Of a stretch of 7,896 bases of DNA, positions 1-4,914 are shown piece by piece. The translations under genes were made by a program, and so were the position numbers. Origin of the DNA: CAIPSZ01 sp038065015 (GTDB lineage: Bacteria > Patescibacteriota > Patescibacteriia > PEXW01). Each line of letters begins with the position of its first letter. Positions within the stretch are counted from its first letter, which is position 1. Location: the NCBI GenBank assembly GCA_038065015.1, contig JBBTRU010000019.1, positions 1-7,896 of the forward strand, in the 5' to 3' direction. The notes under the pieces are model-generated. The model searched no databases. It saw nothing but the letters and a program-made list of their open reading frames with translations, and was not told the origin of the DNA.

Positions 1-41
1 CTCGGCGAGCGGGCAGGTCGTTGGTACTCGGGAAGGCACCC

Positions 42-61
42 CCGAGCAGCAAGCTGCTCGG
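42..61. repeat. IS end hairpin (right end relative to tnpA)
   Basis: A perfect palindrome with 9-bp arms (CCGAGCAGC and GCTGCTCGG) around AA, starting 5 bp beyond the transposase stop codon. It matches the hairpin at 579-598 except for one stem base pair that is swapped on both sides (C:G for G:C). In IS200/IS605 elements such subterminal hairpins are what TnpA binds before cleaving a single strand. A neighbouring CTCGGG (27-32) could pair with CCCGAG (41-46) as a competing fold. Confidence 0.75.
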
Positions 62-66
62 TTGCC

Positions 67-504
67 TTAGAAGAACAACTTCAACTGCCGTATGGTGGTG
101 GGGCTGTGCTTCTCTTGGTTGGCGATGTAGCGCCGGACCTTCAGCTCGGTCTGGCCCTCGCCCACCGTGCCGACGTAGTAGCCGTTCTTCCAAATCTCAC
201 CACCCCACAGCTGCCGCTTGAGCTGGGGGAAGGTGCGGTACAGCTCATGGGCAGCGATGGACTTCACGGTCTGCGCGATGCTGGCCGGAGCAACCTTGGG
301 CGGGGCGCCCACGAAGAGGTGCACATGGTTCGGGGCGATGCCGAGGCAGTAGAAGTGGAAGTCGTATGCGTCGCAAATAGCCTTCACGCGGGTCACGAGC
401 AGTTGCTTCATGGTGTTGTTGAGGACGTGCTTGCCGTACTTCACGCCCCACACCATGTGGTACGCAATTTGGTAGGTGGTCTGGGCGCCGCGGTACATGT
501 CCAT
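67..504 (-). CDS. tnpA: IS200/IS605-family Y1 (HUH) transposase TnpA
   Basis: This 145-residue protein is the usual length for Y1 transposases, which act as dimers to nick and rejoin single-stranded DNA through a 5'-phosphotyrosine. The HUH metal-binding motif is visible as H60-V61-H62 in NHVHLFV. The helix VRRYIANQ supplies the probable nucleophile Tyr126 and third metal ligand Gln130, the same four-residue spacing as Tyr127/Gln131 of IS608 TnpA. The N-terminal strand YQIAYHMVWGVKYGKHVL (11-28) and the GEIWKNGYYVGTVG stretch (102-115) are family-typical. The start is the ATG at 504; a second ATG two codons later is an alternative, and neither has a clear Shine-Dalgarno sequence, which fits the poor expression known for this family. 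Both end hairpins flank the gene closely. Identification is confident; current activity is not known. Confidence 0.93.
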   Translation of the reverse strand: MDMYRGAQTTYQIAYHMVWGVKYGKHVLNNTMKQLLVTRVKAICDAYDFHFYCLGIAPNHVHLFVGAPPKVAPASIAQTVKSIAAHELYRTFPQLKRQLWGGEIWKNGYYVGTVGEGQTELKVRRYIANQEKHSPTTIRQLKLFF

Positions 505-524
505 ACGCGTGCGTACTGTACCAC

Positions 525-548
525 GTGGGCCACCTCTTCGTGGCCTAC
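525..548 (-). promoter_or_regulatory. Hairpin in the 5' region of tnpA
   Basis: GGCCAC (528-533) and GTGGCC (540-545) form a 6-bp perfect stem that extends imperfectly to 525-548, about 21 bp upstream of the transposase start. Known IS200 elements use a 5' leader hairpin to limit transposase translation, so a similar role is possible; this is inference. The segment also contains a 13-base match to the HUH-motif codons of the gene itself, described in the findings. A CCACGTGG palindrome overlaps it at 521-528. Confidence 0.35.
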
Positions 549-578
549 CCCGCCACCAGCACTCCGGGTCCTATTCTA

Positions 579-598
579 CCGAGGAGCAAGCTCCTCGG
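579..598. repeat. IS end hairpin (left end relative to tnpA)
   Basis: A perfect palindrome with 9-bp arms (CCGAGGAGC and GCTCCTCGG) around AA, differing from the hairpin at 42-61 only by one compensated base pair. An 8-bp palindrome GTCCGGAC follows at 601-608. It lies 23 bp from the stop codon of the neighbouring minus-strand gene, so the insertion appears to have landed in or just after that gene's 3' untranslated region. Confidence 0.75.
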
Positions 599-620
599 AT
601 GTCCGGACGTGATGACAAAA

Positions 621-923
621 TTAAACTTTATACTTCTCCAACCAATCGCCAATAATCGGCAGCTTGTAGCTGTTGCCGATAAACGCTTGGTACAAACCGT
701 ACAATTCAAAGGCTAGAATAATGACGCCGAAAACCGGGAAAAACCACAGGACGGATAGCACGAACAGGGCTGTGCCATTCTTGGCATGGGCATGGATGAA
801 CGGGTCGTCCCGCTTGAGGAAGAGAATGGCTAGGCAGATGAACCACACGTAGCCGAGCGCGGCCAGCAAGAATTGCTGGTTATTGAAGCCGGTATTCTGA
901 GTTTTCTGGGTAATGGGATCCAT
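621..923 (-). CDS. Small multi-pass membrane protein, DUF4870/Tic20-like
   Basis: This 100-residue protein has a polar N-terminus and then hydrophobic segments at about 18-36 and 50-82, the latter long enough for two passes split by the FFPVFG turn (61-66). The loop HAHAKNG (44-50) after the first membrane segment and the C-terminal YKLPIIGDWLEKY (86-98) resemble the DUF4870 group of small membrane proteins, distantly related to the Tic20 fold. Biochemical function in bacteria is not established. The ATG at 923 has no Shine-Dalgarno sequence; a TATACT box ends 6 bp before it, so the transcript probably starts on the ATG (leaderless). The gene is divergent from the orphan gene at 1013. The IS element lies just past its stop and no intrinsic terminator was seen. 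Family call is moderately sure. Confidence 0.7.
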   Translation of the reverse strand: MDPITQKTQNTGFNNQQFLLAALGYVWFICLAILFLKRDDPFIHAHAKNGTALFVLSVLWFFPVFGVIILAFELYGLYQAFIGNSYKLPIIGDWLEKYKV

Positions 924-929
924 GCGCCT

Positions 930-957
930 AGTATAGCGCAGCGGCTTGACAGCGCAA
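930..957 (-). promoter_or_regulatory. Promoter for the 621-923 gene, predicted leaderless
   Basis: On the minus strand, TTGCGC (957-952) and TATACT (935-930) are 16 bp apart. The -10 box ends 6 bp before the ATG, putting the likely transcription start on or next to the A of the start codon. It overlaps the plus-strand promoter's -35 element back to back. Confidence 0.55.
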
Positions 958-973
958 GAAAATATGCTAGCCT
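946..973 (+). promoter_or_regulatory. Promoter for the 1013-1624 gene
   Basis: A perfect TTGACA (946-951) is followed after 16 bp by TAGCCT (968-973), preceded by TGC, an extended -10. This spacing is the same as at the csrA promoter. The predicted start near 980 leaves a leader of about 33 nt with a strong ribosome binding site. An alternative TATACC at 973-978 would need a 21-bp spacer and is less likely. Confidence 0.6.
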
Positions 974-1012
974 ATACCATCAAACCAACAACACACACAT
1001 GCAAGGAGGCAT

Positions 1013-1624
1013 ATGGACGTACCGGCGACCACGCAAGGGAAAAAAATTGATTTTATTTACAAAAAGAATGATGCGGCCGCAGGCTTAAGCCTACAGGCAA
1101 GCGAGTTTACCCGAACGAACGCGCAGAGCGTTCTTGATGATGAGCACAGACTTGCGCAAAAACCCTACGGCTGGCTCGAGGAAGTTGTAAAACTGCTCTA
1201 CGGGCAGCAACCGCAAAAAGAGCAGAACTTCGAGTACGGCCGGCTCATTGCATTGTGGGAACGCGCCGTGCAGAACCAACTCTTCGTTGCCCAGCGGGAT
1301 ATTGCCAATGCAATTCAGAATCGGTCAATGCCCCTGGCCCTGCCCTTCCCGCTCCCAGAAGTGAAAATCTACATTGTCGGCACGGGGGAAGTGATGCTGC
1401 ATAGCTGTCCGCTCCCGCTCTGCTGCGTAGAAAATGTTGCATACCGACCCGTTCTGCCCAAAGACCTCCACACGGACTTTTTTGATCGCTTCAAGCGCAT
1501 TCCGCCCATTAACGGTTGCGACCATCGCATCCCCGTCCCCGAGCACGCCCAGCGCATCATCGCCAACGCTCTGGCAATGTACAAAATGAAACGTGGTAGC
1601 ACCTCAAATGTTACGGAGGAATAA
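1013..1624 (+). CDS. Hypothetical protein, 203 residues, no recognised family
   Basis: I do not recognise this protein. It is soluble-looking, with no signal peptide or membrane segment. The first ~115 residues are mostly helical in character and polar (EEVVKLLYGQQPQKEQ, 56-71). Next comes a proline-rich turn (PLALPFPLPE, 107-116), a likely beta segment VKIYIVGTGEVML (117-129), and a cluster of possible metal ligands: H130, C132, C137, C138, C169, H171. A C-terminal helix (PEHAQRIIANALAMYKMK, 176-193) closes it. The start is set by AAGGAGG at 1003-1009, only 3 nt before the ATG, unusually close. It has its own strong promoter and a strong intrinsic terminator, so it is an independently transcribed single gene and very likely real. 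Codon use looks like its neighbours. A metal-binding role is speculation. Confidence 0.8.
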   Translation: MDVPATTQGKKIDFIYKKNDAAAGLSLQASEFTRTNAQSVLDDEHRLAQKPYGWLEEVVKLLYGQQPQKEQNFEYGRLIALWERAVQNQLFVAQRDIANAIQNRSMPLALPFPLPEVKIYIVGTGEVMLHSCPLPLCCVENVAYRPVLPKDLHTDFFDRFKRIPPINGCDHRIPVPEHAQRIIANALAMYKMKRGSTSNVTEE

Positions 1625-1635
1625 TGTTCGTTATC

Positions 1636-1664
1636 GCCCGTCTTCACCAGAAGACGGGCTTTTT
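1636..1664 (+). terminator. Intrinsic terminator of the 1013-1624 gene
   Basis: GCCCGTCTT (1636-1644) and AAGACGGGC (1651-1659) form a perfect 9-bp stem with a CACCAG loop, followed by TTTTT, one A and TTTT. It starts 12 bp after the stop codon. No A-run precedes it, so it acts mainly on the plus strand. Confidence 0.92.
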
Positions 1665-1670
1665 ATTTTG

Positions 1671-1711
1671 ATAAACACAAACCAAGCGCAGGCACAGCGG
1701 CCTACGCTTGG
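1671..1711 (-). terminator. Probable intrinsic terminator of groESL
   Basis: CCAAGCG (1682-1688) pairs with CGCTTGG (1705-1711), and inside it AGGC (1690-1693) pairs with GCCT (1700-1703) across one mismatch. Read on the minus strand, the stem is followed by the T-rich TTTGTGTTTAT (1681-1671). It lies 26 bp past the groEL stop. The T-run is interrupted, so efficiency is uncertain. Confidence 0.65.
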
Positions 1712-1736
1712 GTATATTTTATAATACTCTACGGCC

Positions 1737-3386
1737 CTAGTAATCCCCCATTCCCATGCCGCCACCCATACCACCCATCCCGCCAGGCATGCCGCCGCCG
1801 GCATTGTCTTTCTTCTCCGGGATGTCGGTAACCACGGCTTCGGTGGTGAGGAGCATGGCCGCAATGGACGCGGCGTTCTGCAAGGCAAAACGCGTAACCT
1901 TGGTGGGGTCGACGATACCCGCGGCGACCAAATCTTCGTACTTGTCCTCGGCCGCGTTGTAGCCGTGACTGCCCTTGAGTTTCTTCACCTCTTCGGCAAT
2001 CACCGAGCCGTCTTTACCGGCGTTCTGCGCAATCTGCCGCACTGGCTCTTCCAGGGCGCGCTTCAAGATTTGTACGCCAATTTTCTGATCACCTTCCACA
2101 TGGAGGCTATCGAGCACGTGGGCCGCTCGGACGAGGGCCACGCCGCCGCCGGGCACAATACCCTCTTCCACGGCTGCGCGTGTCGCGTGCAAAGCGTCTT
2201 CGATGCGGTGCTTCTTCTCTTTCATTTCCGTTTCGGTGGCCGCGCCCACTTTGATGACGGCCACGCCACCAGAAAGTTTGCCCAAGCGTTCCTGCAACTT
2301 CTCTTTGTCAAAGTCGCTGGTGGTGGTCTTGATTTCCGCTTTCAGCTGGCTCACGCGCTCGTCAATCATCTTCTTGTCGCCACGGCCTTCCACAATAGTG
2401 GTGTTCTCTTTGCTAGCAATAATCTTGCGGGCCGTGCCAAGCACGTCGAGCCCGGCGTTCTCCAGCTTGAGGCCAATGTCCTCGCTCACTACTCGGCCGC
2501 CAGTGATGACGGCGATATCCTGCAGCATGTCTTTGCGGCGGTCGCCAAAGCCCGGGGCTTTCACGGCCAGCACGCTAAACGTCCCGCGCAACTTGTTGAC
2601 CACGAACGTGGCGAGCGCTTCGCCTTCGACGTCGTCGGCAATAATGACCAGTTCTTTCTTCCCCGACTGGGCAACCTTCTCGAGCAGGGGCAGGATGTCG
2701 GCAAGGGCAGAGATTTTCTTATCGGTAATGAGGATATGCGCGTCCTGGTACACGGCTTCCATGCGCTCGGCATTGTTGATCATGTACGGCGAAACGTAAC
2801 CGCGGTCAAATTGCATGCCTTCGACAACTTCTTTGGAGAGGCCAAACGTCTGTGACTCATCCACGGTGACCACGCCGTCCTTGCCGACCTTGTCCATGAC
2901 TTCGGCGATGAGCTTGCCCACTTCTGGGTCAGCCGCAGAAATCGAAGCGACTTGCGCGACTTCGGCCGTGCTCTTCACGGGCTTGGAAATTTTGTGGAGT
3001 TCGTCAACCACTGCTTTCACGCCCTTCTCTATGCCGTGACGCATGACCATGGGGTTTGCCCCGGCGGCCAGCACGCGGAAGCCGTCGGTAATCATCTGCT
3101 GCGCGAGCAATGTCGCCGTGGTCGTACCGTCACCCGCAACGTCATTCGTTTTCGACGCGACTTCCTGCACCAGCTGCGCGCCGACATTCTCGAACTTGTC
3201 TTCCAAATCAATTTCCTTGGCAATGGTCACGCCGTCATTGGTAATGGTCGGCGAACCGTAACCCTTATCCAGCACGACGTTGCGGCCCTTAGGTCCGAGT
3301 GTAATCTTCACGGCGTTGGCGAGCTTGTCCACGCCCTTCTTGATGAGCGCGCGGGCTGCTTCGTCGAAAAGTATTTGCTTTGGCAT
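1737..3386 (-). CDS. groL: Chaperonin GroEL (60 kDa subunit)
   Basis: A full-length 549-residue group I chaperonin that forms the double heptamer ring in which proteins fold with ATP and the GroES lid. The nucleotide site is intact: LGPKGRNV (30-37), D51 in NDGVTIAKE, GDGTTT (85-90) with D86, and D397 in RIEDALHATRAAVEEG, followed by PGGGVAL (412-418). The apical domain runs from about 190 to 375. The C-terminus is the usual glycine/methionine-rich tail (529-547), here ending GMGDY. The start codon is preceded by AAAGGAA with a 6-nt gap. The gene is 18 bp downstream of groES and is co-transcribed from the CIRCE-bearing promoter at 3863-3890. Nothing unusual in the sequence; a very secure call. 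Confidence 0.99.
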   Translation of the reverse strand: MPKQILFDEAARALIKKGVDKLANAVKITLGPKGRNVVLDKGYGSPTITNDGVTIAKEIDLEDKFENVGAQLVQEVASKTNDVAGDGTTTATLLAQQMITDGFRVLAAGANPMVMRHGIEKGVKAVVDELHKISKPVKSTAEVAQVASISAADPEVGKLIAEVMDKVGKDGVVTVDESQTFGLSKEVVEGMQFDRGYVSPYMINNAERMEAVYQDAHILITDKKISALADILPLLEKVAQSGKKELVIIADDVEGEALATFVVNKLRGTFSVLAVKAPGFGDRRKDMLQDIAVITGGRVVSEDIGLKLENAGLDVLGTARKIIASKENTTIVEGRGDKKMIDERVSQLKAEIKTTTSDFDKEKLQERLGKLSGGVAVIKVGAATETEMKEKKHRIEDALHATRAAVEEGIVPGGGVALVRAAHVLDSLHVEGDQKIGVQILKRALEEPVRQIAQNAGKDGSVIAEEVKKLKGSHGYNAAEDKYEDLVAAGIVDPTKVTRFALQNAASIAAMLLTTEAVVTDIPEKKDNAGGGMPGGMGGMGGGMGMGDY

Positions 3387-3404
3387 AGTATATTCCTTTG
3401 CTAA

Positions 3405-3692
3405 TTACTGAGTGAGCACGGCGAGGACATCCTCGTCCTTGAGAATTTTGTACTCCACATTGTCGACCTTGGCTTCGTCGCCCGAGTACTTGCCGAACAG
3501 CACAACATCGCCCAGCTTGAGTCCAAGCTTGGTAATCTTCTCACCCGTACCAATGGCGATAACTTCGCCTTGCTCCTTCTTCTCTTTATCCACCGTGTCG
3601 GGCAGCACAATGCCGGACTTCGTCACTTCTTCTTGCGTGGCGGGCTTTACCACAATCCTGTCGCCCAGGGGTTTCAGCTGCATAGGGTACAT
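3405..3692 (-). CDS. groS: Co-chaperonin GroES (10 kDa subunit)
   Basis: This 95-residue protein forms the heptameric lid for GroEL. The N-terminal strand MQLKPLGDRIVVKP (4-17), the mobile loop with GIVLP (27-31) that docks on the GroEL apical domain, and the later GDVVLFGKYSG and KDEDVLAVL segments are all typical. It is the first gene of groESL, 18 bp before groEL. The start is uncertain: the first ATG (3692) adds MYP to the usual N-terminus, while the ATG at 3683 gives the canonical MQLKPLGDR of 92 residues. Neither ATG has a Shine-Dalgarno sequence. The first ATG abuts the end of the TACGAA inverted repeat, so a long leader hairpin would cover the initiation region. HrcA/CIRCE control is expected. 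Identity is secure; the exact start is not. Confidence 0.97.
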   Translation of the reverse strand: MYPMQLKPLGDRIVVKPATQEEVTKSGIVLPDTVDKEKKEQGEVIAIGTGEKITKLGLKLGDVVLFGKYSGDEAKVDNVEYKILKDEDVLAVLTQ

Positions 3693-3815
3693 AGTTACGA
3701 AATACGAATGAATAGTACGAATATACGAACTACGAATCGCTTTACGGAACTTTCAATTACGAACGATACCCCTTCGTAATTCGTAATTTCGTATCCCTTT
3801 TCGTAATTCGTAACT
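3693..3815. repeat. TACGAA/TTCGTA inverted hexamer array in the groES leader
   Basis: TACGAA occurs at 3696, 3703, 3716, 3724, 3731 and 3758; its complement TTCGTA occurs at 3773, 3780, 3788, 3800 and 3807. The spacings of the first five (7, 13, 8, 7) mirror those of the second group read backwards (7, 12, 8, 7). As a result 3693-3737 and 3771-3815 form an imperfect inverted repeat with about 33 of 44 positions matching, around a loop of about 33 nt. It fills the space between CIRCE and the groES start. It could be an intergenic repeat or MITE-like element that has invaded the leader, or an RNA structure acting on groES translation. Confidence 0.9.
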
Positions 3816-3819
3816 GGAT

Positions 3820-3846
3820 TTAGCACTAACCATTAAGGAGTGCTAA
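3820..3846. promoter_or_regulatory. CIRCE operator (HrcA binding site)
   Basis: TTAGCACTA (3820-3828), a 9-bp spacer, and GAGTGCTAA (3838-3846) match the CIRCE consensus TTAGCACTC-N9-GAGTGCTAA at 17 of 18 arm positions. It lies about 10 bp downstream of the predicted groESL transcription start, the usual place. HrcA is not encoded in the window. HrcA normally represses groESL until unfolded proteins titrate GroEL away from it. Confidence 0.95.
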
Positions 3847-3862
3847 CCGCCTTGTAGAAGGG

Positions 3863-3890
3863 ATTTTAGCAGGAAAATAAGGGGTGTCAA
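3863..3890 (-). promoter_or_regulatory. groESL promoter
   Basis: On the minus strand a perfect TTGACA (3890-3885) is followed after 16 bp by TAAAAT (3868-3863), with TGC directly before it (extended -10). The predicted start is near 3856, giving a leader of about 164 nt to groES that carries CIRCE and the TACGAA hairpin. This looks like a strong housekeeping-sigma promoter. Confidence 0.8.
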
Positions 3891-3927
3891 CCCCGCACCA
3901 CTTTTTGGCCTAAAAAGTGGTGCGGGG
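3891..3927. repeat. Perfect 16-bp palindrome next to the groESL -35 box
   Basis: CCCCGCACCACTTTTT (3891-3906) and AAAAAGTGGTGCGGGG (3912-3927) are exact inverted copies around GGCCT. It begins directly against the -35 box of groESL and lies 89 bp before the hydroxylase start. It lacks a T-run outside the stem on either strand, so it is not a typical terminator. A related GTGCGGG recurs at 3938-3944. It could be a protein-binding site, a transcription barrier between the divergent genes, or a small repeat element. Confidence 0.85.
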
Positions 3928-3956
3928 CCATAGAGATGTGCGGGAATCTCCTGATG

Positions 3957-3965
3957 TGCTAGATT
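3957..3965 (+). promoter_or_regulatory. Possible extended -10 element for the hydroxylase gene
   Basis: TGC followed by TAGATT (3960-3965) resembles the extended -10 boxes of the other promoters here. There is no convincing -35 at 16-18 bp upstream. It would give a leader of about 45 nt. This is the best candidate I could see between the palindrome and the gene. Confidence 0.3.
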
Positions 3966-4016
3966 CATGGAGCTAACTCTTTAACCGTACTTTTACAACC
4001 TAACTGGAGGTTTCCC

Positions 4017-4898
4017 ATGACGACGCCCCACAAGCGGTTTTCGATTGGGAAGTTTCTCTTCCTGGTCGCCGTACAGTTCACGCTCTTACTGCTCGGTCTG
4101 TCCCTGCTCTTCCCAAAAACCTGGGCAGCGCAAATCGATGCCGGACTCGGCAGTTTCGTGCTCGTCTTTCTTGGCGCGCACCTCTTCAACTGTTTTTTCG
4201 AGTGGGCATTCCACCGATACGTCTTGCATGTAGCAATTGCTCCCTGGCTACGCACCTTTGCGGTGGACCACACCCACCACCATGACCTTACCAATATTTC
4301 GCTCATCCGAAATAAGGCAAATACAGGACGCATCATTCTAAATGCGTACCCGATAGAGAAGGAGGAACAATTTGAATCTTCCGCATTCCCCTGGTACGCC
4401 TTAGTTGGTTTCTGGTTAGTCTTCACTACACCCTTCATCGGCCTGCAACTCTTGCTGCCGCATGCGCCCATACTCTTGGGCGGGTACGCTGCACTGACCT
4501 TTTCCATGATCAGCTACGAAGTGTTCCATGCCATTGAACATTACCCGTACGAATGGTGGCAACGCGCTATCGAGCACCCGCACTTTGGGAGTATCTGGCG
4601 TAACGTGTATGCCTTCCATCACTTCCACCACTACAACCGCAAAACGAACGAGGCTATCAGCGGCTTCTTCGGCCTCCCGGTTGCTGACGTGGTGTTTCGC
4701 ACCTTTTCTTTGCCTAAGAATTTGCTGCTGGATGGCCGCATTGCGACGGTCGAGGAATTCGAAGTTCAACCGCCTCGATGGATTGTCCGGTGGATGGATA
4801 AACGCGCCAGAGCACTGGTACGATTCTGGGAGAATAGAAAAAATCGCCAACAAACCAAAACCGAAAGATTGTCCCGTGAACAAAAACAAGAAGTCTAA
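4017..4898 (+). CDS. Fatty acid hydroxylase/sterol desaturase superfamily membrane enzyme
   Basis: This 293-residue membrane protein carries the histidine clusters that bind the di-iron centre of this superfamily, which uses O2 to hydroxylate or desaturate lipids. The clusters are H66-x4-H71 (FHRYVLH), H85-x-HHH (HTHHHD, 85-89), H171-x3-H175 (FHAIEH), and HHFHH (201-205) with a preceding H187/H189. Hydrophobic segments lie at about 12-32, 45-62, 126-148 and 150-168, and the clusters would face the cytoplasm. The C-terminal ~30 residues are charged, lysine/arginine rich. The start is supported by GGAGG at 4006-4010 with a 6-nt gap. It converges with the ligase gene at 4913 and shares a terminator with it. 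The substrate (fatty acid, hopanoid/sterol, carotenoid or sphingolipid-like) cannot be told from the sequence. The superfamily call is secure. Confidence 0.93.
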   Translation: MTTPHKRFSIGKFLFLVAVQFTLLLLGLSLLFPKTWAAQIDAGLGSFVLVFLGAHLFNCFFEWAFHRYVLHVAIAPWLRTFAVDHTHHHDLTNISLIRNKANTGRIILNAYPIEKEEQFESSAFPWYALVGFWLVFTTPFIGLQLLLPHAPILLGGYAALTFSMISYEVFHAIEHYPYEWWQRAIEHPHFGSIWRNVYAFHHFHHYNRKTNEAISGFFGLPVADVVFRTFSLPKNLLLDGRIATVEEFEVQPPRWIVRWMDKRARALVRFWENRKNRQQTKTERLSREQKQEV

Positions 4899-4914
4899 TC
4901 ACTTCTTGTTTTTT
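4882..4914. terminator. Bidirectional intrinsic terminator between convergent genes
   Basis: AAAAACAAGAAGT (4882-4894) and ACTTCTTGTTTTT (4901-4913) form a 13-bp stem around CTAATC. T-runs follow the core stem on both strands, so it can stop transcription both ways. The hydroxylase stop codon (TAA, 4896-4898) is in the loop, and the ligase stop codon (4915-4913) sits at the right edge. Confidence 0.9.

Larger units (their letters stand above)
42..598 (-). mobile_element. Minimal IS200/IS605-type insertion sequence, tnpA only
   Basis: The given limits are the outer edges of two end hairpins; the true cleavage sites probably lie some bases further out on each side and cannot be fixed from one copy. 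The element holds one gene, a Y1 transposase on the minus strand, with a subterminal palindrome on each side (579-598 as the left end relative to transcription, 42-61 as the right end). There are no conventional terminal inverted repeats or target duplication, as expected for single-strand 'peel and paste' transposition. No tnpB lies between the hairpins. The reading frame and active site are intact, so the element may still be active, or the protein may be a domesticated REP-associated type. It sits just beyond the 3' end of the minus-strand gene at 621-923. Confidence 0.75.

Noticed and set aside
27..46. CTCGGG/CCCGAG hairpin beside the IS right end
   Set aside because: Only 6 bp and it overlaps the stronger 9-bp end hairpin; it may be a competing fold but is too weak to list alone.
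1..66. Possible tnpB or guide RNA next to tnpA
   Set aside because: Only 66 bases are visible on that side and nothing resembling tnpB codes there; the other side is occupied by the DUF4870-like gene.
106..612. Plus-strand open frame of 168 codons across the IS element
   Set aside because: It is antisense to tnpA, whose HUH and Tyr motifs are unmistakable, and it reads through the end hairpin.
1965..2855. Long plus-strand open frame (296 codons) opposite groEL
   Set aside because: It is wholly inside groEL on the other strand, has no family resemblance and is explained by the codon bias of groEL. Other open frames opposite groESL were dismissed for the same reason.
3693..3815. CRISPR array reading of the TACGAA repeats
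   Set aside because: The units are 6-7 bp with no spacers of constant length and are arranged as an inverted repeat, which does not fit a CRISPR array.
3936..3984. Two tiny open frames (8 and 5 codons) upstream of the hydroxylase, considered as leader peptides
   Set aside because: Neither has a ribosome binding site, codon pattern or attenuator-like structure.
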